Source: Bacteroides faecis MAJ27
GTDB taxonomy: Bacteria > Bacteroidota > Bacteroidia > Bacteroidales > Bacteroidaceae
DNA: 64,000 nucleotides
NCBI RefSeq assembly: GCF_900106755.1
Contig: NZ_FNNN01000021.1
Span: 44,499-108,498 of the forward strand
Direction: 5' to 3'
Part shown: positions 1 through 9,817 of the stretch, in pieces
Layout of the letters: every line of letters starts with the position of its first letter
Position numbering within the stretch: the stretch's first letter is position 1
Notes under the pieces: generated by a model
What the model was told of the DNA's origin: nothing
The model's input: the letters and a program-made list of their open reading frames with translations, nothing else
The model's database searches: none
Made by a program: the position numbers and the translations under genes

Positions 1-290
1 TAATATTCAGCCACATAATCATCAGAATCGATGAATACAATATACTCTCCCAATGCCTTGGTAAGCCCTGTATTTCTTGCCGCACCTGCTCCTGCATTCT
101 CTTGATGCATAACTTGAATACGGTCATCTATCTCAGCATACTTCTGACAAATCGCCAAACTATTATCATTTGAACCATCATCAACCAAAATCATCTGCCA
201 GTCACCGAATGTTTGAACTTGCACACTCTCAATACAACGCCCGATATAACTTTCAGCATTATAAACCGGTATAATAACACTAATTTTCAT
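1..290 (-). CDS. Family 2 glycosyltransferase, N-terminal part (runs off the window)
   Basis: This is the first 96 codons of a GT-A fold glycosyltransferase that probably adds one sugar to the capsule repeat unit on its lipid carrier at the inner face of the membrane. The ATG is at 290-288 and the reading frame stays open to base 1. The translation begins MKISVIIPVYNAESYIGRC, continues through ILVDDGSNDNS, and carries ENAGAGAARNTG and FIDSDDY. These are the nucleotide-sugar-binding start and the DxD-like metal site of GT2 enzymes. It lies 12 bases after the stop of the upstream glycosyltransferase, so it belongs to the same operon. Donor and acceptor sugars cannot be read from the sequence. 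Confidence 0.85.
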   Translation of the reverse strand, partial: MKISVIIPVYNAESYIGRCIESVQVQTFGDWQMILVDDGSNDNSLAICQKYAEIDDRIQVMHQENAGAGAARNTGLTKALGEYIVFIDSDDYVAEY

Positions 291-302
291 CTATTCATTG
301 AA

Positions 303-1526
303 TCAAATATTACTAATAAGATTAGCAGTATAAGAGGGAGTTGAAGATTCAAAATTGGATACAAACTCATCAAACACTTTCCTATCATGAGTATCTAAGA
401 AATTAAGTAATAAGTGAATATCAAAATCTTTATTTTCATTAATTAATATCGCATTACCATACTTTTTAAGTGGTTCTATACATGGATCCTTGTCCCAAGT
501 ATAAAAATGGATAATTGGCTTACCCGTCGAGATATATTCATAAATCTTTGAAGGCGCCATAGGACTTTCTTTATTACCTATACTTAAAAGAACATCTGCG
601 TTATCTAGATATTTTAAAGCGACATCATGAGGCTGCATACCAATATACTCAATTGCATTGTTTGTTTGCCTTTGATAGTTGCGCAATATATCAAAACAGT
701 CTCCTCCTCCCATAAAAACAACTTTCATATCTATATAGGTAGTTAGACTCTTAAGAATTGTACAAGAATATACAGGGTTTCTGAGTACTTTGTATAATGT
801 TCCTACATACACGAACAACTTTTTTCTACTATCCTTTTTCTCTTCAGCCATTTTTGTTTCTATGGGTCTAATAACCATTGGAAAATTCGCAAAAGACATT
901 TTACTAAAAAACTTTTCAAATCTATTAGTTTTATAAAACGGAGCATGACATTCCATAATAATTATCTTATCAAATGCGGAGAAAAAATCATGTTCCCACT
1001 CAAACCCTTTTTTTTCTCTTTTTTCTGAAGTGAGAAACCCCGCATCTCCTTGCTCGTTTGATAAAGTATCTGTCGAATAGTATACAGTCCTTATATCTGG
1101 GTACTTTTCTTTTATCTTTTTTAATGCAACAACTCCCTCCAATGGAGTGTATGATGCTATTATCGTTGTTTTATTAACATCATCTATCAATGGAAGAATA
1201 GTCTTAACATAGCGTCCCACTAGAGTTGTACTTCTTAAAGGATATTTATTAATGTGGACTAATTTTGCTAGAATTGATAGAGCTCTTATTGCTAACACAA
1301 ATAACGGTATATTATTTTTTACATCTCTAAGATAGACAGGAGTTGGTATATAAAAAACCTTAACATCATCTATTACTTGTACATGATAGTTTCTATCAAA
1401 ACTATAGCATACCGTTGCTACTGATTCTCCTCTCTTAGCCAATTCTGTAGCAACATTATGCACACACATGCCTGTTGCTCCTGGTTTAGGAAGATATTGA
1501 TTTGTCAAAAAGATATATTGTTTCAT
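303..1526 (-). CDS. GT-B fold glycosyltransferase (GT4-like), capsule locus
   Basis: A 407-residue cytoplasmic glycosyltransferase. The N-terminus MKQYIFLTNQYLPKPGATG is the usual start of GT4-like enzymes, where a glycine-containing loop follows the first strand. The C-terminal half has LFVYVGTLY and then SKIYEYISTGKPIIHF, the region that contacts the nucleotide sugar in this family. It sits between two other glycosyltransferase genes with gaps of 5 and 12 bases. The coding DNA is AT-rich, as is usual for the serotype-specific part of capsule loci. The family is fairly clear; the linkage made is unknown. Confidence 0.8.
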   Translation of the reverse strand: MKQYIFLTNQYLPKPGATGMCVHNVATELAKRGESVATVCYSFDRNYHVQVIDDVKVFYIPTPVYLRDVKNNIPLFVLAIRALSILAKLVHINKYPLRSTTLVGRYVKTILPLIDDVNKTTIIASYTPLEGVVALKKIKEKYPDIRTVYYSTDTLSNEQGDAGFLTSEKREKKGFEWEHDFFSAFDKIIIMECHAPFYKTNRFEKFFSKMSFANFPMVIRPIETKMAEEKKDSRKKLFVYVGTLYKVLRNPVYSCTILKSLTTYIDMKVVFMGGGDCFDILRNYQRQTNNAIEYIGMQPHDVALKYLDNADVLLSIGNKESPMAPSKIYEYISTGKPIIHFYTWDKDPCIEPLKKYGNAILINENKDFDIHLLLNFLDTHDRKVFDEFVSNFESSTPSYTANLISNI

Positions 1527-1531
1527 AATAA

Positions 1532-2692
1532 CTACGAGAACAATTTATTAATATTATTAAGGACTCTTGCATTAAATGAATGTGATTCGGCAAGTTCTTT
1601 TTGAAGCCCTTGATATATTTCATCATTTGTGAGAACCCAAAAGATTTTTTTTGCTAATCCATCTATATCACAAACAAAACCATTCTTATTATTGTGAATA
1701 AATTCTGATGCAGATCCAAAATTTGTAGTAACTACAGGAGTATTTAATATCATTGCTTCATTGAATACCATTGGGCAAGCTTCTGATTCTGACGTACACA
1801 CATACAAATCAGAATTTACAAAATAACTATATGGATTTATTTTATTACCTAAATAATGAACATAATTATCTACACTATATTTTTCAATATTAGCTTCAAG
1901 CCTATTATATTCATCTCTTACAGCAATAGGTCCCAATATATACCATTGAAAGCATAAACCTCTATCTATTAATTCTTTAGCAATCTTCGGTATAGATGAA
2001 AATCTTTTCACAGGGTCTATTCGCCCTGCAGAAATTATGACACTTCTTTTCCCAATTTCAAATCGATCGTCATCTATAGGCTTTCTAGATTTTACAAGAA
2101 TTGATTCTGTATCAATAAGATTATAAATAGAACTAACCTTAGCATTTAAACGTGGATATCGAGATACGAAAAGCCGTGAAGTATATTCTGATACACAAAT
2201 GATATTCTTATATTGACTGTAAATATCTTCTTCGCTTACTCCTAGAGGGCAATACTTATTATAGTTACAATGAATCCACGCTATTTTATTCGCATTTTTA
2301 AAGTATAACACAAACTTAGTAGGATAACTTTCTTCGAAGGCTACGACAAAATCATAAGTATATTTTTTCTCAATAATATGTGTCATCCGTTTATACAAAT
2401 AATCTAATATATCGTACCCTAATAACCTTCTTATTATGGTTCTAATAGTCTTTAAAACCAAAACAGCAAGACATTTATACCATTTTTCTTCGATAGCATT
2501 CACATGAAAAGCAGAAATTATAAATGGCGAATACCTAACAACTTCATCAAAGTTATATTCTGCATTACGTTGGTTCGACAATGTGAATACAGTAATGTCA
2601 TATTGTTTTTTGATATTTGAATATAAGGCAGATAGTGATGAATTCGTTCCACCAGTTTTTAGGCCAGGGATAACAAAAAGAATTTTATACAT
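1532..2692 (-). CDS. Family 4 glycosyltransferase, capsule locus
   Basis: A 386-residue retaining glycosyltransferase of GT4 type. The N-terminus VIPGLKTGGTNSSL is the glycine-rich acceptor-side loop. Near the C-terminus SESEACPMVFNEAM contains the EX7E pair (E-A-C-P-M-V-F-N-E) that binds the donor nucleotide, followed by TPVVTTNFGSASEFI. Its start overlaps the end of the upstream polymerase gene by 8 bases, which suggests translational coupling. It would add a sugar during assembly of the repeat unit. The sugar is not deducible. Confidence 0.85.
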   Translation of the reverse strand: MYKILFVIPGLKTGGTNSSLSALYSNIKKQYDITVFTLSNQRNAEYNFDEVVRYSPFIISAFHVNAIEEKWYKCLAVLVLKTIRTIIRRLLGYDILDYLYKRMTHIIEKKYTYDFVVAFEESYPTKFVLYFKNANKIAWIHCNYNKYCPLGVSEEDIYSQYKNIICVSEYTSRLFVSRYPRLNAKVSSIYNLIDTESILVKSRKPIDDDRFEIGKRSVIISAGRIDPVKRFSSIPKIAKELIDRGLCFQWYILGPIAVRDEYNRLEANIEKYSVDNYVHYLGNKINPYSYFVNSDLYVCTSESEACPMVFNEAMILNTPVVTTNFGSASEFIHNNKNGFVCDIDGLAKKIFWVLTNDEIYQGLQKELAESHSFNARVLNNINKLFS

Positions 2693-4088
2693 ACGTTTTG
2701 GGTTTTGTATAGAAATAAATACCTATTAAAAGAAGTAAATATGTAGGACTTAAAATATCTGAGACAAAATCAGCTGCACCTGCTCTAGGTGCATAAATAA
2801 TTGCATTTACCATATAGAATGAGATAGCGCAAATCCATACATTTTTTCTTGCCCAAACAAAGAATTTTGCTAATATTACTCCATAAACGACACTAAAACC
2901 AACAACACCCAAGTAACCAAAATCCAGCCAAGACTCCGCAATGAAACTTGATCCCATTCCTCCTCCAGCAAGATATCGTTGGGTTTGATAAGTATATGTC
3001 AAGTAGTTAGCGAGAGAATGGCCATTGATTGCAAAATCAACAGTATTAGCTTTAAATGCTTGTCCAATACCCAATATTTGGAATAGAAAATTATTATCAT
3101 AACTATCTATAACTCTACCAAATGACCATATTCTATATGGAATACGATCTGCATTTTCATAAGAAACTCCAAGAACTTCAAGAATACTGCCTTGCTGATA
3201 AATAGAGTTTATTACCATATCCACAAAGCTAATATTACTTACAGAAGACTCCCCTCTCATTAGCATTACAATAAACATTAAAGCTGTAATGAAGGGCAAT
3301 GAAAAAAGAATCGCTATTTTCACCTTTCGTGTCAACCAAGGATCATAAGGATCGATTCTATTACGAAGTAGTAAATATACCAAAAGTGTTATAAGGCTCA
3401 TTATAAATCCTGTGCGTGCCCCTGTTAATAATGAGAAAACAGCAACTAGCATAAATACAATCAGTATTGGCTTTGCCTCTTTTTTAGAAGGCAACGTTAC
3501 AAGAAAGAGATAAAAGCAAAGTGCATTTGTTGAAGCAAACTTACTTAAAACTGTAGGCAAACTGTTACTGTAATCAATATAGGAATCCATATAGCCATAT
3601 GCCGCAACAAAACTAAAACGAGTATATATTGAATAAACGACAAGAATTACAGATAGCAAGTATAAATACTTTGATATTTTGCGAATTTGGGTTATTTGAT
3701 AGCTGTTTGGGTCAATATTCAGCCTATAGTCAGAGTTAATATTTGCACTCACTAAGTTGAATCCTACTAAAGCTCCGACCAGCGACAGAAAACATGCTCT
3801 TGCTACAAAATTATGCACATCCTGACTAAAACTCATTGAATAGAGTTGACTATCCTGTATAAAATCATTTATATAATACTCAGGAATAACAATTCTTGTC
3901 ATACAAAAAACAAATACCGTAAAAGCAAAAAGCATGAGCAGTACTCGTTTTTCAATATTTAACATACAGTAAAACATCAAAGCCACCCAAAAAAGAAACG
4001 ATATATGTACATCATATTCTGGTGTAACAATTAATACAATCCCTAAAATGACTGCTAGAGGATATATTAAGTTTTCAATTTTAATCAT
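2685..4088 (-). CDS. wzy: Wzy-like polysaccharide polymerase
   Basis: A 467-residue protein that is mostly hydrophobic, with roughly 10-12 membrane segments and a large periplasmic-type loop in the second half (about residues 270-370, including the run around SVSNISFVDMVINS). This layout, plus its place beside a flippase and glycosyltransferases, fits the Wzy polymerase that joins exported repeat units in the periplasm. Wzy proteins share little sequence, so the call rests on topology and neighbours. An O-antigen ligase-like protein would look similar. The gap to the upstream flippase gene is 134 bases. Confidence 0.7.
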   Translation of the reverse strand: MIKIENLIYPLAVILGIVLIVTPEYDVHISFLFWVALMFYCMLNIEKRVLLMLFAFTVFVFCMTRIVIPEYYINDFIQDSQLYSMSFSQDVHNFVARACFLSLVGALVGFNLVSANINSDYRLNIDPNSYQITQIRKISKYLYLLSVILVVYSIYTRFSFVAAYGYMDSYIDYSNSLPTVLSKFASTNALCFYLFLVTLPSKKEAKPILIVFMLVAVFSLLTGARTGFIMSLITLLVYLLLRNRIDPYDPWLTRKVKIAILFSLPFITALMFIVMLMRGESSVSNISFVDMVINSIYQQGSILEVLGVSYENADRIPYRIWSFGRVIDSYDNNFLFQILGIGQAFKANTVDFAINGHSLANYLTYTYQTQRYLAGGGMGSSFIAESWLDFGYLGVVGFSVVYGVILAKFFVWARKNVWICAISFYMVNAIIYAPRAGAADFVSDILSPTYLLLLIGIYFYTKPKTYV

Positions 4089-4222
4089 ATAGAATGTTGT
4101 TTATTGATTCCCATGTAATCCATACATCTCATCAGACAAATAATACACAATATTTTACAATTTATACAATTATATTTGTTTTAGATTAAAAATCAATTGA
4201 ACATCAGATATAGCTATAATTA

Positions 4223-5755
4223 TCATAGCTTATTTTTAACTTTTTCAACAAATACTTTTACTAAATACTGTTCATCCTTTGACAAAATAATGAAATAAGC
4301 TGCCCCAGCTGAAAAGAGTATAGATATTATTCCGACAATAGCAAGTCTGCCCCAAGACTCGCCCATCAAACTGTGAATAACAAATGGAATTAGCGGAGTT
4401 ATTAGACTGAAAAGCAAACATGGTAACAAGACCTTTCTATAATAATCAAGATAGGAATAATTAAAAACCTTCCTTAACAAAAACATACTTACAGGCTGAT
4501 TAATCAAATTAACAATTATCAACACAACAAACACCATATAAGCAGGAGTTCCATCAGCTAGAATTAGCCAAGAAACAGGAAGAGCACTTATTACAATTAC
4601 ACTTCGTACTGTTTGATAAATTCTAATTTTTCCAACAGCTTGAATCGCCTGCGAAATTGGAAGATTAAGACTTCCTAGGAGCATATTTAAAAGAATTAAA
4701 TTGGTAAAAATTGAAGTATATTCTGGTACTTCCCCCCCTAACCACATATTCAAAATATATTCAATTTCAATAGATATTGGTAATGATAATACAAAAACCA
4801 TTAGGTAGCACAACCTAGACATGCAAAACATCAAATTCTTTGTTCTTTCAAATTCGTTCTTAGCATAACTTTCTACCAACTGGGGTTTGAATGCAACAGC
4901 AATATTTTCGGTGAAACCACTAAGCGCTGCTTGTACCTGATAGGCAACACCGCGTGCAGCATTAACTACTGGACCAAAAAATACGTTCATTAGCATATTC
5001 AACCCCTGCCCTTGCATAGTGTAAGCAAAAGAATCAAAGACATTCCACCCCGAAAAAGCCAACATACTTATAAACTGCTGTCGATAAAAGACATGATGAT
5101 ACCTAATCTCCTCAAAGTTTTTTTTAGCATATACAAAATAAAGGAATATATTCGCTATTGATATTATCAACATAAAGATTCCATAATAAATCAATCGATC
5201 ATAAGGAATATATGGAAGAATAAAGGCAATAAACAATTTCAGGATTACATCAACCATACTTACGATTGCATAAAAACCCATCTTTTCATGTGCCACTACC
5301 GCAGCTCCATATGGGATTTGCAGTATTAAGAGAAATAAAGAAATTACAGAAAATTGGAAAACACACATTGCTGCTGAAATTCTATCAACAGGAATTACCA
5401 TTTTATTATTTATGTACCAAATACCGATAATCTCAAGTAAAACAACAGTTATTATCCCTAGTGTTATTTGAATTTGAAGTGACGTTATATATACTTTGTT
5501 AAGGTTGTCGCTATTCGAATTTCCTCGTTCAAAGTTAAAAAAACGTTGTATTGTATTTGTCATTGAAGAGTTCAAAAAAGCGAACATTAGCACAAACCCT
5601 GCAACAACATTATATATACCATAGTCCACTACTCCTAATGCATTAAGAATGGCACGAGTAGAATATAAAGATACAAGTAATACAAATATCATTCTGATAT
5701 ACAGAAACAAAGTATTCTTGGCTATTCGTTTATTATTTGATGTATTGTCTGACAT
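4223..5755 (-). CDS. wzx: Wzx-type flippase / polysaccharide biosynthesis protein
   Basis: A 510-residue membrane protein with 12-14 hydrophobic segments. It opens with NKRIAKNTLFLYIRMIFVLL and continues YSTRAILNALGVVDYGIYN, the usual opening of Wzx/RfbX exporters of the MOP superfamily. It should flip the lipid-linked repeat unit across the inner membrane. It is the first gene after the 563-base gap at 5756-6318, and everything from here to base 1 is AT-rich compared with the sugar-nucleotide genes upstream. The family is clear; substrate specificity is not. Confidence 0.85.
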   Translation of the reverse strand: MSDNTSNNKRIAKNTLFLYIRMIFVLLVSLYSTRAILNALGVVDYGIYNVVAGFVLMFAFLNSSMTNTIQRFFNFERGNSNSDNLNKVYITSLQIQITLGIITVVLLEIIGIWYINNKMVIPVDRISAAMCVFQFSVISLFLLILQIPYGAAVVAHEKMGFYAIVSMVDVILKLFIAFILPYIPYDRLIYYGIFMLIISIANIFLYFVYAKKNFEEIRYHHVFYRQQFISMLAFSGWNVFDSFAYTMQGQGLNMLMNVFFGPVVNAARGVAYQVQAALSGFTENIAVAFKPQLVESYAKNEFERTKNLMFCMSRLCYLMVFVLSLPISIEIEYILNMWLGGEVPEYTSIFTNLILLNMLLGSLNLPISQAIQAVGKIRIYQTVRSVIVISALPVSWLILADGTPAYMVFVVLIIVNLINQPVSMFLLRKVFNYSYLDYYRKVLLPCLLFSLITPLIPFVIHSLMGESWGRLAIVGIISILFSAGAAYFIILSKDEQYLVKVFVEKVKNKL

Positions 5756-6318
5756 TATTAAAATAGCATTAAAAAATCGCTACAATATTCTACAAATAAG
5801 AGATACAATCCCACTTATTTTCTTTGACTACCATTTCCTTTATTTATATTACTCTTCAACTTCAGTACAAGGCTTAGCTCCAAAGACTTATTTTTATAAA
5901 AACATAATAGAACCTCAGATAAGTCAATCCATTTTTATTCGTTTCTACCATTATTATAATGTAAATCTACCTGTGACAATAAGCAAAAATCGTCTTTTAC
6001 AACTTCCATTATTATCTATTTGTCCGCAATAAGATTCCTTTATGGAATTTTATAAAACATCTACAGCCTATTGAGATATGTATAATCCTCTAAAAAACAT
6101 CTTAGAGGATTCCTCCAAAGATGTACATTTATAAGACTAATAATTTAATATCATCGTGCCACTTAATATAATCTTGTATTTCTATATTTATTTTGTTACC
6201 TGTTAACGTGTAAATTCTGAAGCAAGTGAGAGTATCGGACCTTGTATTCAAATGAGAGCTACCTGTACACTTACTTAACCTCATATTATGAATTAATGGA
6301 ATAGAAAGGAAAAAGGGC
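5756..6318. other. AT-rich 563-base gap inside the capsule locus
   Basis: No convincing gene was found here. A plus-strand open frame enters from inside the flippase gene but has no family resemblance and runs against the operon. The only clear structure is a hairpin with 10-bp arms (AATCCTCTAA at 6084-6093 and its complement at 6102-6111, 8-base loop), with no T-run beyond either arm. The hairpin could be an attenuator or RNA processing site between the conserved sugar-nucleotide genes and the variable transport and transferase genes. No minus-strand TAnnTTTG promoter box was recognised. Confidence 0.5.
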
Positions 6319-7515
6319 CTACATTTCCTTTCTCCAAACCATCTTATTAACCACCCCTACGTAAGACTGGATAATCTTCACAACCTTATTAGAGACATCA
6401 TCAGTATAGTTAGGAACAGGGATACCATGATTACCATCCTTAGTCATACTGACTGCAAGATCAACCGACTGGAGAAGTCCCTTAGTGTCAATACCAGAAA
6501 GAATGAAACATGCCTTATCAAGAGCTTCCGGACGTTCTGTACTCGTACGGATACATACTGCAGAGATTGGCTTGCCGATAGATGCATAAAACGAAGATTC
6601 CTCTGGAAGTGTACCACTATCACTGACTACACAGAAAGCATTCATCTGAAGACAATTGTAATCATGAAAGCCAAGCGGCTGTTGTACTTGTACCCGAGAA
6701 TCAAGTTTGAAACCAGAAGCCTGCAAGCGATTGCGGGAGCGCGGGTGACAACTATAAAGAATTGGCATATCATACTTATCTGCCATAGCGTTGATAGCAG
6801 TGAAAAGTGAGAAGAAATTCTTCTCGGTATCTATATTTTCCTCACGATGAGCGGAGAGAAGAATATACTTGCCTTTCTCTAAGCCAAGACGCTGGTGCAC
6901 ATCGCTTGCTTCTATTTCTGCGAGATTATTATGAAGTACTTCTGCCATAGGAGAGCCTGTAACGTAAGTACGCTCTTTAGGAAGACCGCAATCTGCAAGA
7001 TATCTTCGCGCATGCTCTGAGTATGCCATATTTACATCACTGATGATATCAACGATACGACGGTTGGTCTCTTCAGGGAGACATTCGTCTTTACAACGGT
7101 TTCCAGCTTCCATATGAAAGATAGGGATGTGCAAACGCTTGGCTCCTATAACACTGAGACACGAATTAGTATCGCCTAGCACAAGCACACCATCAGGCTT
7201 TGTCTGCGCAAAAAGTTTATAGGAACAGTTGATGATATTGCCACAAGTGGCTCCCAAATCATCGCCTACAGTATCCATATATACTTCAGGCTCTGCCAAC
7301 TTCAAATCTTTAAAGAATATACCGTTGAGGTTGTAGTCGTAATTCTGACCGGTATGGGCAAGAATCACATCAAAATACTGACGACATTTGGTGATAACAG
7401 CTGCCAAACGGATAATCTCGGGACGAGTACCCACTACGATGATAAGCTTCAACTTACCATTATCCTTGAACTTTATATCTGAATAATCGAATTTGGGTTG
7501 TTTTTCCATGATCAT
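6319..7515 (-). CDS. fnlC: UDP-N-acetylglucosamine 2-epimerase family, probable last step to UDP-L-FucNAc
   Basis: A 398-residue cytoplasmic non-hydrolysing 2-epimerase of the WecB/CapG family. Visible family motifs are VVGTRPEIIRLA near the N-terminus, HTGQNYD, FHMEAGNRCKDECLPEETNR and SDSGTLPEESSF. The last two line the UDP-sugar site. Because it directly follows CapE- and CapF-type genes, it most likely converts UDP-2-acetamido-2,6-dideoxy-L-talose to UDP-N-acetyl-L-fucosamine. Its ATG overlaps the upstream stop (ATGA at 7515-7512), a sign of coupled translation. A plain UDP-GlcNAc/ManNAc epimerase is the alternative, less likely in this context. Confidence 0.85.
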   Translation of the reverse strand: MIMEKQPKFDYSDIKFKDNGKLKLIIVVGTRPEIIRLAAVITKCRQYFDVILAHTGQNYDYNLNGIFFKDLKLAEPEVYMDTVGDDLGATCGNIINCSYKLFAQTKPDGVLVLGDTNSCLSVIGAKRLHIPIFHMEAGNRCKDECLPEETNRRIVDIISDVNMAYSEHARRYLADCGLPKERTYVTGSPMAEVLHNNLAEIEASDVHQRLGLEKGKYILLSAHREENIDTEKNFFSLFTAINAMADKYDMPILYSCHPRSRNRLQASGFKLDSRVQVQQPLGFHDYNCLQMNAFCVVSDSGTLPEESSFYASIGKPISAVCIRTSTERPEALDKACFILSGIDTKGLLQSVDLAVSMTKDGNHGIPVPNYTDDVSNKVVKIIQSYVGVVNKMVWRKEM

Positions 7516-8717
7516 TTTTTCACTTTATCAAAGTATGTATCCGGTTTATCCGGGTTGAATATCTCATTGCAGTACATAACCGTTACCAGGTCTTCCGTAT
7601 CGGAGAGATTGATGATGTTATGGGTATATCCGGGAAGCATGATAACGGATTGTATTTTGTCACCACTTACCTCGTAGTTCAGTACTTCGTCTGTACCTTC
7701 CTTGCGGAGTTGGATAAGTCCATGACCGCTGACAACGATAAATTGTTCCCATTTGGTATTGTGCCAATGTTCACCCTTAGTAACACCCGGTTTGGAGATA
7801 TTTATACTTACCTGGCCACAGTTCAAGGTATGTACAAGTTCTGTAAATGAGCCACGCTGATCTACATTCATCTTCAGATCAAAGATTGCTTTTTCTTTGG
7901 GCAAATAACTCAGATAAGTGCTATACAATCTTTTGGCAAACGAGTCTGACGGGATTTCAGGGATCATCAGCGTCTCTGGCATTTCTGCAAACTGATGCAG
8001 CAAATCAACTATTTCACCTAATGTAACCTTATGGGTAACCGGACAATAACAGTATCTGCCATCCACCAATGGATGTACATCAAGACCTTCAAACTCGCAA
8101 CGATATTCCTCGCCTTTCAAGGCATGAATCATCTCGTCTACGAGATCGTCAATGTAAAGCAGCTCCAGTTCTACACGTGGGTCATTGACTTGTATCGGAA
8201 GGTCGTTAGCGATGTTGTTGCAGAATGTAGCGACAGCACTGTTGTAGTTGGGACGACACCATTTGCCGTAAAGGTTCGGAAAACGATAAACCAGCACTTT
8301 GGCTCCCGTATCTTTACCATACTGTAGAAATAAATCTTCACCAGCCTTTTTGCTGCGACCGTATTCGCTGTTGCCAAAACGACCTGTCAGAGAAGCTTGT
8401 GCACTGGAAGAGAGCATGACAGGACAAGTATTATGATGTTTCTTCAGTGTATCAAGCAATGTGCCTGCAAAACCGAAATTACCTTTCATGAACTCCTCAT
8501 TGTCTTTGGGACGGTTCACTCCGGCAAGGTTGAACACAAAGCCGGCTTTCTGACACCAGACATCTAATTGTTCGGAAGTGGAATCGAGATCGTACTCAAA
8601 GACTTCATCAATCTTCAGATCACCATAACAACGAGCCTTTCCGTTTTTGATATTATTAAGTTGGGCACAAAGATTTCTACCAACAAAACCTCCGGCACCA
8701 GTAACTAAAATATTCAT
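7512..8717 (-). CDS. fnlB: CapF-like bifunctional reductase/epimerase with C-terminal cupin (UDP-L-FucNAc pathway)
   Basis: About 401 residues. The N-terminal part is a short-chain reductase with MNILVTGAGGFVGRNL (NADPH-binding glycine motif) and EYGRSKKAGE (YxxxK-type). The last 130 residues form a cupin: GVTKGEHWHNTKWEQF has the metal-binding histidines and GHGLIQLRK follows. This fusion is diagnostic of CapF, which epimerises and then reduces the 4-keto intermediate made by CapE. The ATG at 8717 is preferred because it puts the glycine motif at the extreme N-terminus and leaves 7 bases after the upstream stop. An upstream start at 8750 would overlap the previous gene. Confidence 0.88.
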   Translation of the reverse strand: MNILVTGAGGFVGRNLCAQLNNIKNGKARCYGDLKIDEVFEYDLDSTSEQLDVWCQKAGFVFNLAGVNRPKDNEEFMKGNFGFAGTLLDTLKKHHNTCPVMLSSSAQASLTGRFGNSEYGRSKKAGEDLFLQYGKDTGAKVLVYRFPNLYGKWCRPNYNSAVATFCNNIANDLPIQVNDPRVELELLYIDDLVDEMIHALKGEEYRCEFEGLDVHPLVDGRYCYCPVTHKVTLGEIVDLLHQFAEMPETLMIPEIPSDSFAKRLYSTYLSYLPKEKAIFDLKMNVDQRGSFTELVHTLNCGQVSINISKPGVTKGEHWHNTKWEQFIVVSGHGLIQLRKEGTDEVLNYEVSGDKIQSVIMLPGYTHNIINLSDTEDLVTVMYCNEIFNPDKPDTYFDKVKK

Positions 8718-8724
8718 AACTCTA

Positions 8725-9774
8725 TTATTGTACGAAATTACCCTCGCCACTCAATTCCTTTTTGATGTAATCAAGAGCAGCTATTTTAGCCTTGGTCTCT
8801 TCTACATTCAATATATAAGTATTATTAGAATTGAACTCCGTAAGTGTGTTACGTTCCGTTTCACCTTCTTTGAAGAATTTGTCATAGTTCAATCCACGAT
8901 TATCTGCAGGAACGCGATAGAAATTGCCCATATCTTCTGCCTTGGCACATTCCTCATTGGTGAGCAATGTCTCATACATCTTCTCACCATGACGGATACC
9001 GATAACCTTGATATCTTCTTTCTTGCCGCCAAATAATTCACAAACAGCCTCCGCCTGAGTCTGAATAGTACAAGCCGGAGCTTTCTGTACGAGGATATCA
9101 CCGTTCTGCCCATGTTCGAATGCAAATAATACAAGGTCTACTGCTTCTTCCAGCGACATGATAAAGCGCGTCATCGTAGGCTCAGTTAGTGTTATAGGAT
9201 TACCGTTGCGGATTTGGTCAATCCAAAGAGGAATTACAGAACCACGAGAGCACATCACATTACCATAACGGGTACTGCAAATCTTGGTCTTACCTGAATA
9301 GCGGCTCTTAGCTACAGCAATCTTCTCCTCAATAGCTTTCGTGATACCCATAGCATTGATAGGATAGGCAGCCTTATCTGTTGAAAGACAGATTACAGCA
9401 CCAACGCCAGCCTCAATAGCAGCTGTCAATACATTATCTGTACCGACAACATTAGTCTTTACTGCCTCCATCGGAAAGAACTCACAACTTGGAACCTGTT
9501 TCAAAGCCGCAGCATGAAAAATATAGTCAACACCAGGCATTGCATTCTTACATGACTGCAAATTACGTACATCGCCAATAAAGAACTTGATTTTATGTGC
9601 CACATCAGGATACTTTACCTGATATTCGTGACGCATATCATCCTGCTTCTTTTCATCCCGTGAAAAAATACGGATTTCGCCGATGTCGGTACGGAGGAAA
9701 CGATTCAAAACCGCATTGCCGAAAGAACCTGTTCCACCAGTAATCATAAGGGTTTTACCTGCAAAAATGCTCAT
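8725..9774 (-). CDS. fnlA: CapE-like UDP-GlcNAc 4,6-dehydratase/5-epimerase
   Basis: A 349-residue short-chain dehydrogenase that starts UDP-L-FucNAc synthesis from UDP-GlcNAc. It has ITGGTGSFGNAVLNRF for NAD(P) binding, FIGDVRN, and the catalytic stretch STDKAAYPINAMGITK. In that stretch Met replaces the usual Tyr of the YxxxK motif, a substitution known in CapE-type enzymes. RYGNVMCSRGSVIP and MTRFIMS follow, as in the family. It heads the three-gene cassette with the CapF- and CapG-like genes downstream. The short form without membrane helices separates it from the long CapD/PglF-type protein encoded at 12229-14163. Confidence 0.88.
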   Translation of the reverse strand: MSIFAGKTLMITGGTGSFGNAVLNRFLRTDIGEIRIFSRDEKKQDDMRHEYQVKYPDVAHKIKFFIGDVRNLQSCKNAMPGVDYIFHAAALKQVPSCEFFPMEAVKTNVVGTDNVLTAAIEAGVGAVICLSTDKAAYPINAMGITKAIEEKIAVAKSRYSGKTKICSTRYGNVMCSRGSVIPLWIDQIRNGNPITLTEPTMTRFIMSLEEAVDLVLFAFEHGQNGDILVQKAPACTIQTQAEAVCELFGGKKEDIKVIGIRHGEKMYETLLTNEECAKAEDMGNFYRVPADNRGLNYDKFFKEGETERNTLTEFNSNNTYILNVEETKAKIAALDYIKKELSGEGNFVQ

Positions 9775-9817
9775 AATGATTTTATCTTTTTATTTTTATA
9801 TAATCGATTTATGGATG

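Noticed and set aside
5649..6032. Plus-strand open frame of 127 codons overlapping the flippase start
   Set aside because: It begins inside the flippase gene on the other strand, shows no family features, and runs against the operon in AT-rich DNA.
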